The translations under genes were made by a program, and so were the position numbers. 64,000 nt of DNA from Agrocybe praecox (taxonomy: Eukaryota > Basidiomycota > Agaricomycetes > Agaricales > Agrocybaceae): assembly GCA_964017145.1 (NCBI GenBank), contig OZ024840.1, forward strand, positions 2,790,001-2,854,000, read 5' to 3'. Under the pieces are notes generated by a model. The model was not told the origin of the DNA. It searched no databases and was given only the letters and a program-made list of their open reading frames with translations. Below are positions 56,167 to 64,000 of the stretch, piece by piece. Numbering within the stretch: position 1 is the stretch's first letter; each line of letters opens with the position of its first letter.

Positions 56167-58687
56167 TTAGTTGTGACTGTTCAGATCCCAGCTGTCCAGC
56201 TTCACAGACGGAGGCGTAACAAAGTCGCTTGCCGACATTCCTGGCCACTGTGGGTTGAAAAGTACCTCCAACGTGTATGTTCCAGCAGGCAGATCAATAA
56301 TCAGTACCGTCACAGTCGGGTTCGCTTGGTCAACCTGGTTATCTGGTAGTGGGGGGTCTGTCGGGAACCGCACAGCGTCACTCGTGATGAACTTCGCACC
56401 AGCCGGGGGGTTCAAAATAGATACTTGCATAACTTGCCCGTCCAGCTTCAAAGTAGCGCTGGTGCCAGCACTTGCATCAACAGTGGCATTCGTGTGCATA
56501 CGCCATTGCACACCGTCTGTTGCAGTAATCTCGTCTTGGAGCAAAACTTGTTTGCGTCCATTGAGGGTCCTGACACCACGTTTGACAGATGATCTTTTTT
56601 ATATATATAAAACAAGTCAGAACACGAAAATTTGAACAATGCCAATAGACTTACGCGCTGGCAGGATCATAAGCAGAAGTCATATCGGTAGTCCAATACG
56701 CGATGGAAGACTGGGGGACATCAAGAACGGTACTTGGTCCTTGCGTTGTGTTGCTGGTGCCGTGTTTAACGGTAGGCGCGGCGGTTACAAGCTGATTGGA
56801 TTTATTGATCAAAATCGTGTTTTGTCCTTCCGTCATCTTCCTGTAGTATTTCCAGCGAGTCGCATTCTGCGCAGGACTCAGGAAGTATTCAAAAGAGTTG
56901 TAATCACCAGAGCCTAATTCACCAGCCCAACGAGTACCAAGCGCATCCAAAACGAAATCACCAACGTCGAGATCATTGTGGGTTTGGTGGTTCGTGTTAC
57001 TGCCTGCCTTCATGGCTACGAATAACGCATCTCCGTCGGTCCAACTACTTCTCATTGACGCCCATTGATCGTTGGCGTCATCAAAGAATGCATCGAGAGG
57101 GGTTCCAGACCAAAATGCGCCCGCCACCGTGGGGTCATACCAGAACATACTCCAGGGTTCTGCGGCATCTTGCTGTTCGCGCTGGAAAAGGGAGTAAGCG
57201 GGTTGACTGTAATGATCCGCGTACAGGAACATAGAATTGGCGGTTGTAGAGAATTTGTTGGGGCCATGATCACCGTAATTGAAAAGGGATGTTGGGCCAT
57301 AAGCATACATGTGGAATTGTCCAGTGCGGAAAAAGTTCTTGTTGGCGTCGAGAAGCCCGTAATCAGAGCCTGTCGCAGTGATCAGAGCAGATGACATCTC
57401 TGCGTGGCCCGTGGTACCGAAATACCAATAATTTGCAGTTTCGGACCATGTTCCATCGGTGGAGGGTCCATCCGCGCAATTCTGTTTAGCATTGTCGACG
57501 GTAAAACCTAGTAATTGTTTGGCGGTACCAGTAGTATCATCGTCAAGTATAGCAAGAGCGCCAAGGGTGAGGCCTCCGTTTGAAACACAATTCCAGTTAC
57601 CATTGACACTCTGCCACCATCCAAAACTGGCGCTAGCCGTGTATACAGAGAGACCTGGCGCAAGGCCGAGTGTAATCATGGCCGACCGCATTTGTGATTT
57701 CTGGGCATCACTCCACACGTCGTGAAGCCAATCATATCCTATAGCTACCGCAGCGGTATATTCTGCTGTGTCCAGGAAGTGGTTGGTGTTCCATTGGTCA
57801 GGCTGGTCGCCAAAAGACATGACATTCTAATAATAATAAGTAAACACCAGTCCAACATTTAGAAAAGTTAAGATAACATACCAAAAGTTCACTCCATGTG
57901 CGATCTACCCATTTAGTGTCATTGGTCATGCGGTAAACGTAGGAAAATGCTTTGATTCTCATTTTGATGGCACGAGCGACGTCAAGGTATCCACTGTCAC
58001 CATCCTTGACATAGGCAACGGGATCCAGACCGTAGTAAGTGCTCGCATTGCCGAAAATGGTCGCATTCCAGCCTTGCAAGTATGGGTCGTTTTGGATAAG
58101 AGCGGGGAGGGCCTGCCACTTGTATGCAGGTGCGATAAGTTTAGGACGATCTGGCCTGGTCGTGAGAACATTAGGACTAGCTGGCTGGAATGGATCCTGA
58201 GGCCATGCGACTTTGGAATTAGTGGTAGCTACGAAAGTAGGTGACGTAAAGGCGGCGTTTGTCTGCATGGGCTAGTAAGTTAGAAAACGATACTCATATT
58301 TCACAATGGACTGACCGTGGATGGATAGACGGGCACCATGAACTCGGAGTTCGTTGCTGTGGCAAATCGTCCGAGTTGAATCTTGGCGGTCACTGCAGAG
58401 CTTGCTGCAGCGGCAGGATCGCTACTACCGGAGTCTGCAGCATTGGTGTTGGTGTTGCTGGCTTTGGTGCTACTGCTATGACGAGACCCAATGACACCGC
58501 CAACGACGGCGGCAACAATGACAATGATGAGGACTGGAACACCGAATTTGATCCAGTTACTGGTACGTTTTCTGGCGGGAACTTGGGGGGTGATGAACCC
58601 AGAAGATTCATGGTAGTATGGATCGCCGGATCCATAGGGCGAGGGGTTGTGGTGAGTGCTGTCTAAGGCATTATAGTTGGCCGCCAT
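56167..58687 (-). CDS. Heparinase II/III-like polysaccharide lyase family protein, membrane-anchored
   Basis: The start at 58687 gives a short cytosolic head (MAANYNALDSTHHNPSPYGS), a membrane helix (FGVPVLIIVIVAAVVGGVIG) and an extracytoplasmic part: a type II layout. An (alpha/alpha)-toroid-like region follows (QALPALIQNDPYLQGWNATI, VARAIKMRIKAFSYVYRMT, HFLDTAEYTAAVAIGYDWLH, GNWNCVSNGGLTLGALAILD). Next is the heparinase II/III-like beta region with HNDLDVGDFVLDALGTRWAG, the usual His and Asn catalytic-site neighbourhood. The C-terminal strands end VKLDSWDLNSHN. About three introns occur. Basidiomycete members are rarely studied; the substrate (an acidic polysaccharide such as glucuronan or heparan-like) is a guess from the family. 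Anchoring by an N-terminal helix is unusual for this lyase type, which is mostly secreted in bacteria. Confidence 0.78.
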
Positions 58688-59008
58688 CTGGCGAAAAAGT
58701 GGGAGAAATCTCCTTAGAAAGTAACGAGTGACAGGTCAGAGGTTGAAAAGAACACGGGAGAAAGAGAGGGAGAAAAACGGGTGCTTGCACAGCAAAGAGG
58801 TTGGAGGAAACACAAAAAAGACCTAGACGGGCGTAGACGACTAGCGGAGATTCCGTGGGAACAATTGTGGCGTGGAATTGCCGGCTGGTCATCACGCCCC
58901 CTTTCCCTCCTGCGACAAACTTGGATGCTCCCAACAATCATGGCTTGCCACATCCGCAGTTAACATTTCTATTTTACAACTAGTATAATAAAAGCTTGCT
59001 CCACCATT
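58688..59008. promoter_or_regulatory. Interval with the heparinase-like promoter and thiolase 3' end
   Basis: 321 bp between two minus-strand genes. Purine-rich on the plus strand near 58750. No gene or repeat recognised. Confidence 0.35.
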
Positions 59009-60714
59009 CTAGAATGCTGCGCCTTCTTCTCTCAAGAATATACCTGCAGCACCCATTCCTGTACCAATGCACATCGACGTCAATAAAATCTAGGCGCAAG
59101 TCAGACTCGGTCATATTCTTCTGGTCTAATTTCACTCACCTTTCCCCGACGGCGATGTAATTCGTTGAGTCCGGTGACAATTTGCCTTGTTCCTGTGCAG
59201 CGTATATATAATATCAGCATCAGGTTGGTCCGCACTTCCGCAAAGATTTAAATGGTGAACATATCTAAAGGATGGCCAAAGGCGATGGCTCCCCCGTTCA
59301 CGTTCACCTGGTCACATATTCAATTTGTTAATTCATCGATAGCGCGGCAGGTTTCACCTTGTCTCTAATGGACACAGAAAGTAAATAAGTATGCCATTTC
59401 TCGGCAATGTGAATTTGCAAGTATGGACTTACGCAGGTATATTGAGCTTCTTGATACAGTATACACACTGTGAAGCAAATGCTTCGTTTATCTGTCAATA
59501 CATATTTAATAAACGTCTCGGATGATAATTCGCGATATGGATTACTAACCTCGAAGAGATCAACGTCGGTCAATTGTATTCCAGCGTTTTTCAGAGCCAT
59601 CGGAATGGCGTATACAGGTCCGATGCCCATGACACGGGGAGGAACACCCGCCACCGCAGTGGTAATATGTTTGGCAAGAATAGGAAGGCCTCGCCTTTCC
59701 GCCTCTTTCCTCGTCATGACCAACACAGCGGCAGCACCATCCGTTATTTGGCTGGCATTTCCGCCAGTAGTGGTACTATTCCCCCATTGTGGGAATGCTG
59801 GCTTTATTTTCGCGAGTTTCTCTTGTGTCGTCCCGTAACGAATTCCTTCGTCTTGATCAATGATCACAGAAGTCTTTTCGCCAGAGTCACCATCCTTGCG
59901 GAATACCGTGAAAGGAACGATTTCCTTCGCGAAGACACCGCGTTTCTGGGCGTCTTCGGCTCTCCGGAATGATTCAGCGGCAAATGCATCTTGTTCTTCT
60001 CTGGTTACATTGAATTCTGCGGCTACGTTCTCGCTTGTCCATCCCATACGTTCTTGACAATCCCTGGAAGCACCATTGCTTGAGATCAAGTCGCTGAATG
60101 ACGGTCCTCCTCGGTCTGGGCTAATAAAACCGTTAGATAAATGGCCTGATGAAGAAATTTGGATAATATTTACTTTTCTGACATGCTTTCAACGCCAATA
60201 GCGAGACCAATTTCGATTTGTCCAGACCGTACTTGATTTGCTACAGTCGTAACTGCCATCAAGCCACTTGAACAGAAACGGTTGACAATTTGAACAGGTA
60301 CTGTGTCAGGAAACCCTGCCGCCAACATGGCAGCTCGAGCATAGTACGCCGCATCTGGCGTCAGAACAGTACCAACGCAAACGTCCCCGACCGCACCTGG
60401 GTCGACCTTGGAATGAGATATAACGTTCTACACATTTCCGTCATGAACTGCAATGTACTAAATTTAGGATGAGACATACCTTGAACATTTCGAGCATAAG
60501 TTCGTCAGTTCTATGTGGGTTGTCATTGAGGTAGTCTCGTCAGGTAGATTCTGAGTACCAACCGAGCATCCTTGAAACCACCTTTCTTGGCTTTGCATAG
60601 TGGGGACCGTATGGCTAGTGTGATGACGACATCATCCGGACTTTTCGTTTCCAGGCTTGAAAGCCCAGTTCTAGCACCCGTAAGATGAGCTGTTACTTGC
60701 TTAATGCGTTGCAT
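59009..60714 (-). CDS. POT1: Peroxisomal 3-ketoacyl-CoA thiolase with PTS2
   Basis: This enzyme cleaves 3-ketoacyl-CoA in the last step of beta-oxidation. The N-terminus carries RIKQVTAHL, a perfect peroxisomal targeting signal 2 of the form R-I-X5-H-L, right after MQ. Catalytic groups are present: the acyl Cys in IVNRFCSSGLMAV, His in VNGGAIAFGHPLG and Cys in CIGTGMGAAG. Other parts are SMSENPDRGG-type, WTSENVAAEFNVTREEQDAF and GNASQITDGAAAVLVM. The frame between LNIPA and VNVNGG needs a 7-nt exon (59358-59364) between introns 59365-59432 and 59308-59357. Skipping that exon would produce a stop codon at once. It ends LREEGAAF at 59009. About eight introns in all. It faces the GCS gene. Confidence 0.92.
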
Positions 60715-61022
60715 TATTTATGAGATGATAGTAAAGTGTAACTTGAACATTCCTACTCCCGGGTTGATAATAGTGAATTCTGGAAACCATGCTCCTGCCG
60801 TTGCGGCGTCACGCGCATGACCCGTCCATATCTGCCGTATCAGGCCGTAAATTACGTAATCTTGATACTGATGTGCCCCGCCCCAGTTCGGAAGTTCATC
60901 ATGTAGGGCTAGACATATGTAACGTTATATGTACTGATGGCTTAATTCAACGTTTTGCTGGATGGCCTTCCTCGATACATTCCTGCTTTGAGCTTTTCCT
61001 TTGTCGCCTTTTGTCAATATTC
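60715..61022. promoter_or_regulatory. Divergent promoter POT1 / GCS
   Basis: 308 bp between the starts. An in-frame upstream ATG for the GCS frame exists at 60789, but its extra residues look noncoding. No motif is distinctive enough to call. Confidence 0.35.
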
Positions 61023-62420
61023 ATGAATCAAGAATCAGTCGTATACGGCCTTGCGGTAGTGGGGTTCGTTTGGTATTCAGCAATGTGGTTAATCGGGTTG
61101 TTGGGATGCATAGCTGCGTATGTTTGGAGTTTGACGAAGCATTATACTTCTCTCATTTTGTCCCGTTTTAGTCGCCGCCGCTATCGTACAAAACCTGTGT
61201 CTTCCTTGTTACATGCAGGACCGCGCACCGCACCAGGGGTGTCCATCTTGCGTCCTTTGAAGGGCCTGGACACCAATCTTTATGAAAACCTAGAGTCCAC
61301 TTTCAAGCAAGAGTATTCGAATTACGAGATTATTTTCTCGGTTGCTGACGAAGATGATCAAGCTCTCTCTGTGGTCGAAGCTCTAAGGAGCAAATATTCT
61401 CGAATCAAGGTCACAGTTATCATAGGTTTGCTTCGCATTTTTTTGACTAAATTTGGATCCATCGACTAAATAGTGGTACTAGGAGAAGAAGTCGTTGGAG
61501 TCAATCCAAAAGTCAACAATTTGATGCGATCCTTCAAAGCGGCGGCCCACGACATATTGTGGGTTCTGGATTCCGGTGTTATGGTTGACTCAGGAACCCT
61601 TGCGAGGAGTGTCGACATTCTTGCGCCACAGATGCCGGGACACTCGGCCAGAAGAATAGCACTTGTACACCATGTTCCATTTGCGCTGATCGACGAAACA
61701 AAATTCGGCTCAAGATTGGAAGCGGCCTTTTTGAACACCAATCACGCAAAAATGTACATCGCCATCAATACCGTCGGAATCGAGTCTTGCGTTGTGGGCA
61801 AGTCAAATTTATATCGCAGGTCGGATATTGAACGACTCAATGGCTCCCTTATACCAATACAATCGCAGACTACGAGTACTCAGGCACCAGGACAATATGG
61901 ACTTGCTGCGTTTGGGCGGTTCCTCGCAGAGGACAACATGATTGCAAGTGCCCTTTGGCACGAACTTGGCTTACGACATGATTTATCATGCGACGTCGCG
62001 AGAAACGTCGTTGGAAACATGTCTTTCATGGACTATGTGTGGCGGCGCGTCCGATGGATTCGTGTTCGCAAACGCATGGTACTTGCCGCTACCATTCTGG
62101 AACCATTCACAGAATCGATATTACTGGCAATCGTTGGCAACTTGAGCCTTGCTGCACTTTTCGGCTTTGGGGCACCCTCCCCGGGTTTTCTCCTGCTGCA
62201 TTTTTCAATTTGGCTCGCTGTGGACCTTGATGTTTACACCTCTATATCCGGGCGTGCAACCCGAAGGGAGAGCCTGATTGCATTCTTGCTAGCATGGATA
62301 GGCAGAGAGTGTCTAGCTCTCCCTATTTGGTTAATTGGATTAGTTGGAGACGACGTTGTGTGGAGAGGGAGAAAATATCAGATGCTTCCGAATGGCGAAG
62401 CAAGACTACATACCATTTAG
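61023..62420 (+). CDS. GCS: Ceramide glucosyltransferase (GT21)
   Basis: This enzyme moves glucose from UDP-glucose to ceramide on the Golgi membrane, giving glucosylceramide, which is important for fungal hyphal growth. The spliced protein is 449 residues in two exons (61023-61425 and 61474-62420). The N-terminal membrane helix (MNQESVVYGLAVVGFVWYSA onward) precedes VSILRPLKGLDTNLYENLES, the nucleotide-binding start. The D1, D2, D3, (Q/R)xxRW series is readable as SVADEDDQ, ILWVLDSGVMV near residue 167, LAEDNMIAS and RRVRW. C-terminal hydrophobic segments (ILLAIVGNLSLAALFGFGAP) anchor it. I chose MNQESV as start since the domain order and length then fit the family; the longer N-terminal extension from 60789 does not. 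The single intron is small (48 nt). Confidence 0.92.
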
Positions 62421-62492
62421 TGGACAGTGGAAAATATACTATCACGATGTATCGAAACACTAGTTAGCAAGTTTACTATGTAATGAACGAAA

Positions 62493-62516
62493 GACAAGAT
62501 ACATGACAAGATACAT
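62493..62516. repeat. 12-bp perfect tandem duplication downstream of GCS
   Basis: GACAAGATACAT occurs at 62493-62504 and again at 62505-62516, with a degenerate partial echo after it. It lies between the convergent GCS and homeodomain genes. Confidence 0.9.
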
Positions 62517-62663
62517 ATAATAGAACAAGATATTACGACAAGTATATGCAGACGGTATTATAATATGTATGGTAGTAATGTCTCTTACTGTCTATGATTA
62601 AATAGTCTGTTTGTAGGATTAAAAGAATGTCCGAATTTTGGCCGACTCGTGAGCGGAAGTATC

Positions 62664-63509
62664 TCATTTTTCGTTATTGAAATTGACCTCCTGTCTGCGG
62701 GCAGAACCCCGGAATCGAGAATTGCGTTGCACTCGATAGTTGTAGATCATAACGACTTCTTCAAAAAACGAATCCGACCAGTCTTGACAGGTCGAGTAGG
62801 CAGTCGAACGCAGTCGAATTTTGTCCCCTTCTTCGGTTTCAAGGGCTACGGATTCGCCATTCCTATTTTTCTGCCTTTCGTTGGAGAACCAATTCTTTAC
62901 TTGCTTGTAGGCGCTATGAAGTTTGTATATAACGTAAGCCAATTGGAGCATAGAGAATCTATGTCTCGACACTAACCGATGGATGATTATTGCTATCAAG
63001 ACCATCCACGATTCACTGGGATACATGGTGATTTCATCATAGACCATTCGAAGCACGAGTAATTGACGTTCGTTGACGGGAGAGTTGTCGAGAGATTTTA
63101 TTTTGCATGCTTTATCAAGCAGCTCCTTCCGTCTCTTCTTCATTTGTGCTTTGCTTTTAAGAACTGATTCGGTGGTTTTTCGTGTATGTCTTCCAGATTT
63201 GTGGCGAATGAATGGAACAAAACTGGAATCTGATGGGAACGGATGATTTGAAGATGTCGTATGTTTCAGGATTCTGTGTGCTCTAGTTGTTTTGACTTTG
63301 GCAGGCTGGCAAGGAACGTGAAGACTGGCCACATCCTGACTTAGGAATGACACAGCGTTGGAAGAGGCGGGCTCTGACGAAGATGATGATGGTGGTGAGC
63401 TAGCAGACCCTGATGGCTCCGGGGAAGATGAGTGATGAGCGATGGGAGCAGTATTTTCTGAAATGACGCAGGCGAGAAAGTGGAGAGGGCCAAGGTGAAT
63501 TGAAGTCAT
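62664..63509 (-). CDS. Homeodomain transcription factor (non-mating-type class uncertain)
   Basis: The spliced product is 260 residues: exons 63509-62977 and 62913-62664, intron 62914-62976. Removing this intron is decisive. It joins YPSESWMVLIAIIIHR to AYKQVKNWFSNERQKNR, giving the homeodomain helix 2 to helix 3 region with invariant W48, F49, N51 and R53. Spacing from the YP to W48 is the canonical 22 positions, while the loop after helix 1 is one residue longer than usual. N-terminally there is a Ser/Pro-rich region and a basic segment (KSKAQMKKRRKELLDKACKI). After the homeodomain comes a tail of about 60 residues (RLRSTAYSTCQDWSDSFFEE). The neighbours are not mating-type flanking genes, so an A-locus role is unlikely. 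Targets are unknown. It faces SEC3 across 304 bp. Confidence 0.82.
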   Translation of the reverse strand: MTSIHLGPLHFLACVISENTAPIAHHSSSPEPSGSASSPPSSSSSEPASSNAVSFLSQDVASLHVPCQPAKVKTTRAHRILKHTTSSNHPFPSDSSFVPFIRHKSGRHTRKTTESVLKSKAQMKKRRKELLDKACKIKSLDNSPVNERQLLVLRMVYDEITMYPSESWMVLIAIIIHRLVSRHRFSMLQLAYVIYKLHSAYKQVKNWFSNERQKNRNGESVALETEEGDKIRLRSTAYSTCQDWSDSFFEEVVMIYNYRVQRNSRFRGSARRQEVNFNNEK

Positions 63510-63813
63510 AATTAATCGTGAATAAAAGAGAATAAAAGGGCGACTAGCGCATAGAAAAGAGAGAAGAGAAGAGAAACGGGCCTAGAGAGTAGGAGGGAAG
63601 AAGTGGATTCACCTCTCCCCTTAAATATATAAGTAGGAAACAAAGATATGTCAAGCGTGGGCTGCACATCATCTATGTGTCTATTATTGTGTACGCGGAC
63701 CTTGCCGGTATTGTTTCTTGTCCTGATTTAGAACAAGCCCAGGTAAACACCGTCTTTAGTCTTGACAACCAGTCCACGAGCTCCCTTGTTAATTATCTCG
63801 TCCTTTTCATTAA
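63510..63813. promoter_or_regulatory. Divergent promoter homeodomain gene / SEC3
   Basis: 304 bp. A TATA-like stretch (TTAAATATATAAGTA) lies near 63621-63636. A GA-rich run (63543-63600) adjoins the homeodomain start. No gene is seen. Confidence 0.4.
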
Positions 63814-64000
63814 ATGACTGACCACCGCCAGAGGATAATAGCCTCCGTCTTCTCTAGACGTAATGCTGCTGGTAACCTCGAGGAAACCTACGTATCTCAT
63901 ATCAAGATCTGGGAAGATGCTGGCCCAGAAGGACGCAAACCGCGCTACATTCTTTTGTCCCGTATGTCGTGTATATTTCTCCTTAAAAGGAGTCCAGTCA
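63814..64000 (+). CDS. SEC3: Exocyst subunit Sec3, N-terminal fragment (cut by window edge)
   Basis: The first exon (63814-63961) encodes MTDHRQRIIASVFSRRNAAG, ETYVSHIKIWEDAGPEGRKP and RYILLS, followed by a GTATGT donor. This is the start of the Sec3 PH-like domain that binds PI(4,5)P2 and Rho/Cdc42 GTPases to bring the exocyst to growth sites on the plasma membrane. The rest is outside the window. The basic residues of the opening (RQRIIASVFSRR) fit the first helix of the domain. The start has no upstream in-frame alternative nearby that improves the match. Because only about 50 residues are visible, the family call rests on this motif. Confidence 0.75.
   Translation, partial: MTDHRQRIIASVFSRRNAAGNLEETYVSHIKIWEDAGPEGRKPRYILLSRMSCIFLLKRSPV

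Noticed and set aside
62664..63509. Homeodomain gene as part of a mating-type A locus
   Set aside because: No second divergent homeodomain gene and no mitochondrial intermediate peptidase gene are nearby.

Overview
The window looks like nuclear DNA from a filamentous basidiomycete, most likely an Agaricomycete; I cannot name a species. The evidence is dense protein-coding genes on both strands, genes broken by many short introns (mostly 48-60 nt, GT-AG, often with a CTNAC/CTGAC-like branch site), and clearly fungal proteins (Kre6/Skn1 glucan synthesis protein, Rav1, Trs85, Ima1, fungal YHM2). I find no rRNA, tRNA, transposon, prokaryotic operon or CRISPR array. The window cuts two genes: VPS18 at the left edge and SEC3 at the right edge.

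Layout, left to right. 0-10 kb: VPS18 (-), a SHB17-type phosphatase (+), a long coiled-coil protein (+), the citrate/oxoglutarate carrier YHM2 (+) and an Mpv17/PXMP2 membrane protein (+). 10-26 kb: TRS85 (-), a WW-domain protein (-), an LCCL-domain multipass membrane protein (-), two conserved proteins of unknown function (-), seipin (+), an SH3BGR/thioredoxin-fold protein (-), low-molecular-weight tyrosine phosphatase (+) and methylmalonate-semialdehyde dehydrogenase (-). 26-45 kb: a Myb-like protein with repeated modules (+), Rab GDI (+), RAV1 (-), a five-repeat fasciclin membrane protein (+), a carnitine/acylcarnitine carrier (+), N-acetylglutamate synthase (-) and an F-box protein (-). 45-64 kb: UBE2O-type E2 (+), Kre6/Skn1 (-), a SNAPC1-like protein (-), Ima1 (+), a Ser-rich membrane protein (-), a heparinase II/III-like membrane protein (-), peroxisomal thiolase (-), ceramide glucosyltransferase (+), a homeodomain protein (-) and SEC3 (+).

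Functionally this is ordinary eukaryotic gene content rather than one pathway cluster. Membrane traffic is well represented (HOPS/CORVET, TRAPPIII, Rab GDI, RAVE, exocyst), as is lipid, fatty-acid and mitochondrial metabolism (seipin, CRC1, POT1, GCS, MMSDH, YHM2). Most start-to-start neighbours are divergent pairs with less than 350 bp between their start codons.

The most unusual signal is in gene structure. Restoring conserved motifs requires very small exons: two consecutive 3-nt exons in YHM2, a 7-nt exon in SHB17, a 7-nt exon in POT1 and a 14-nt exon in the SH3BGR-like gene. It also requires a carrier whose first coding exon is only the ATG, and GC-AG introns in SHB17, LTP1 and probably the coiled-coil gene. 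A second signal is that five of the six CACGTG hexamers I found lie in short promoter intervals. All exon boundaries were read by hand from splice signals and protein motifs; none is backed by RNA data here.
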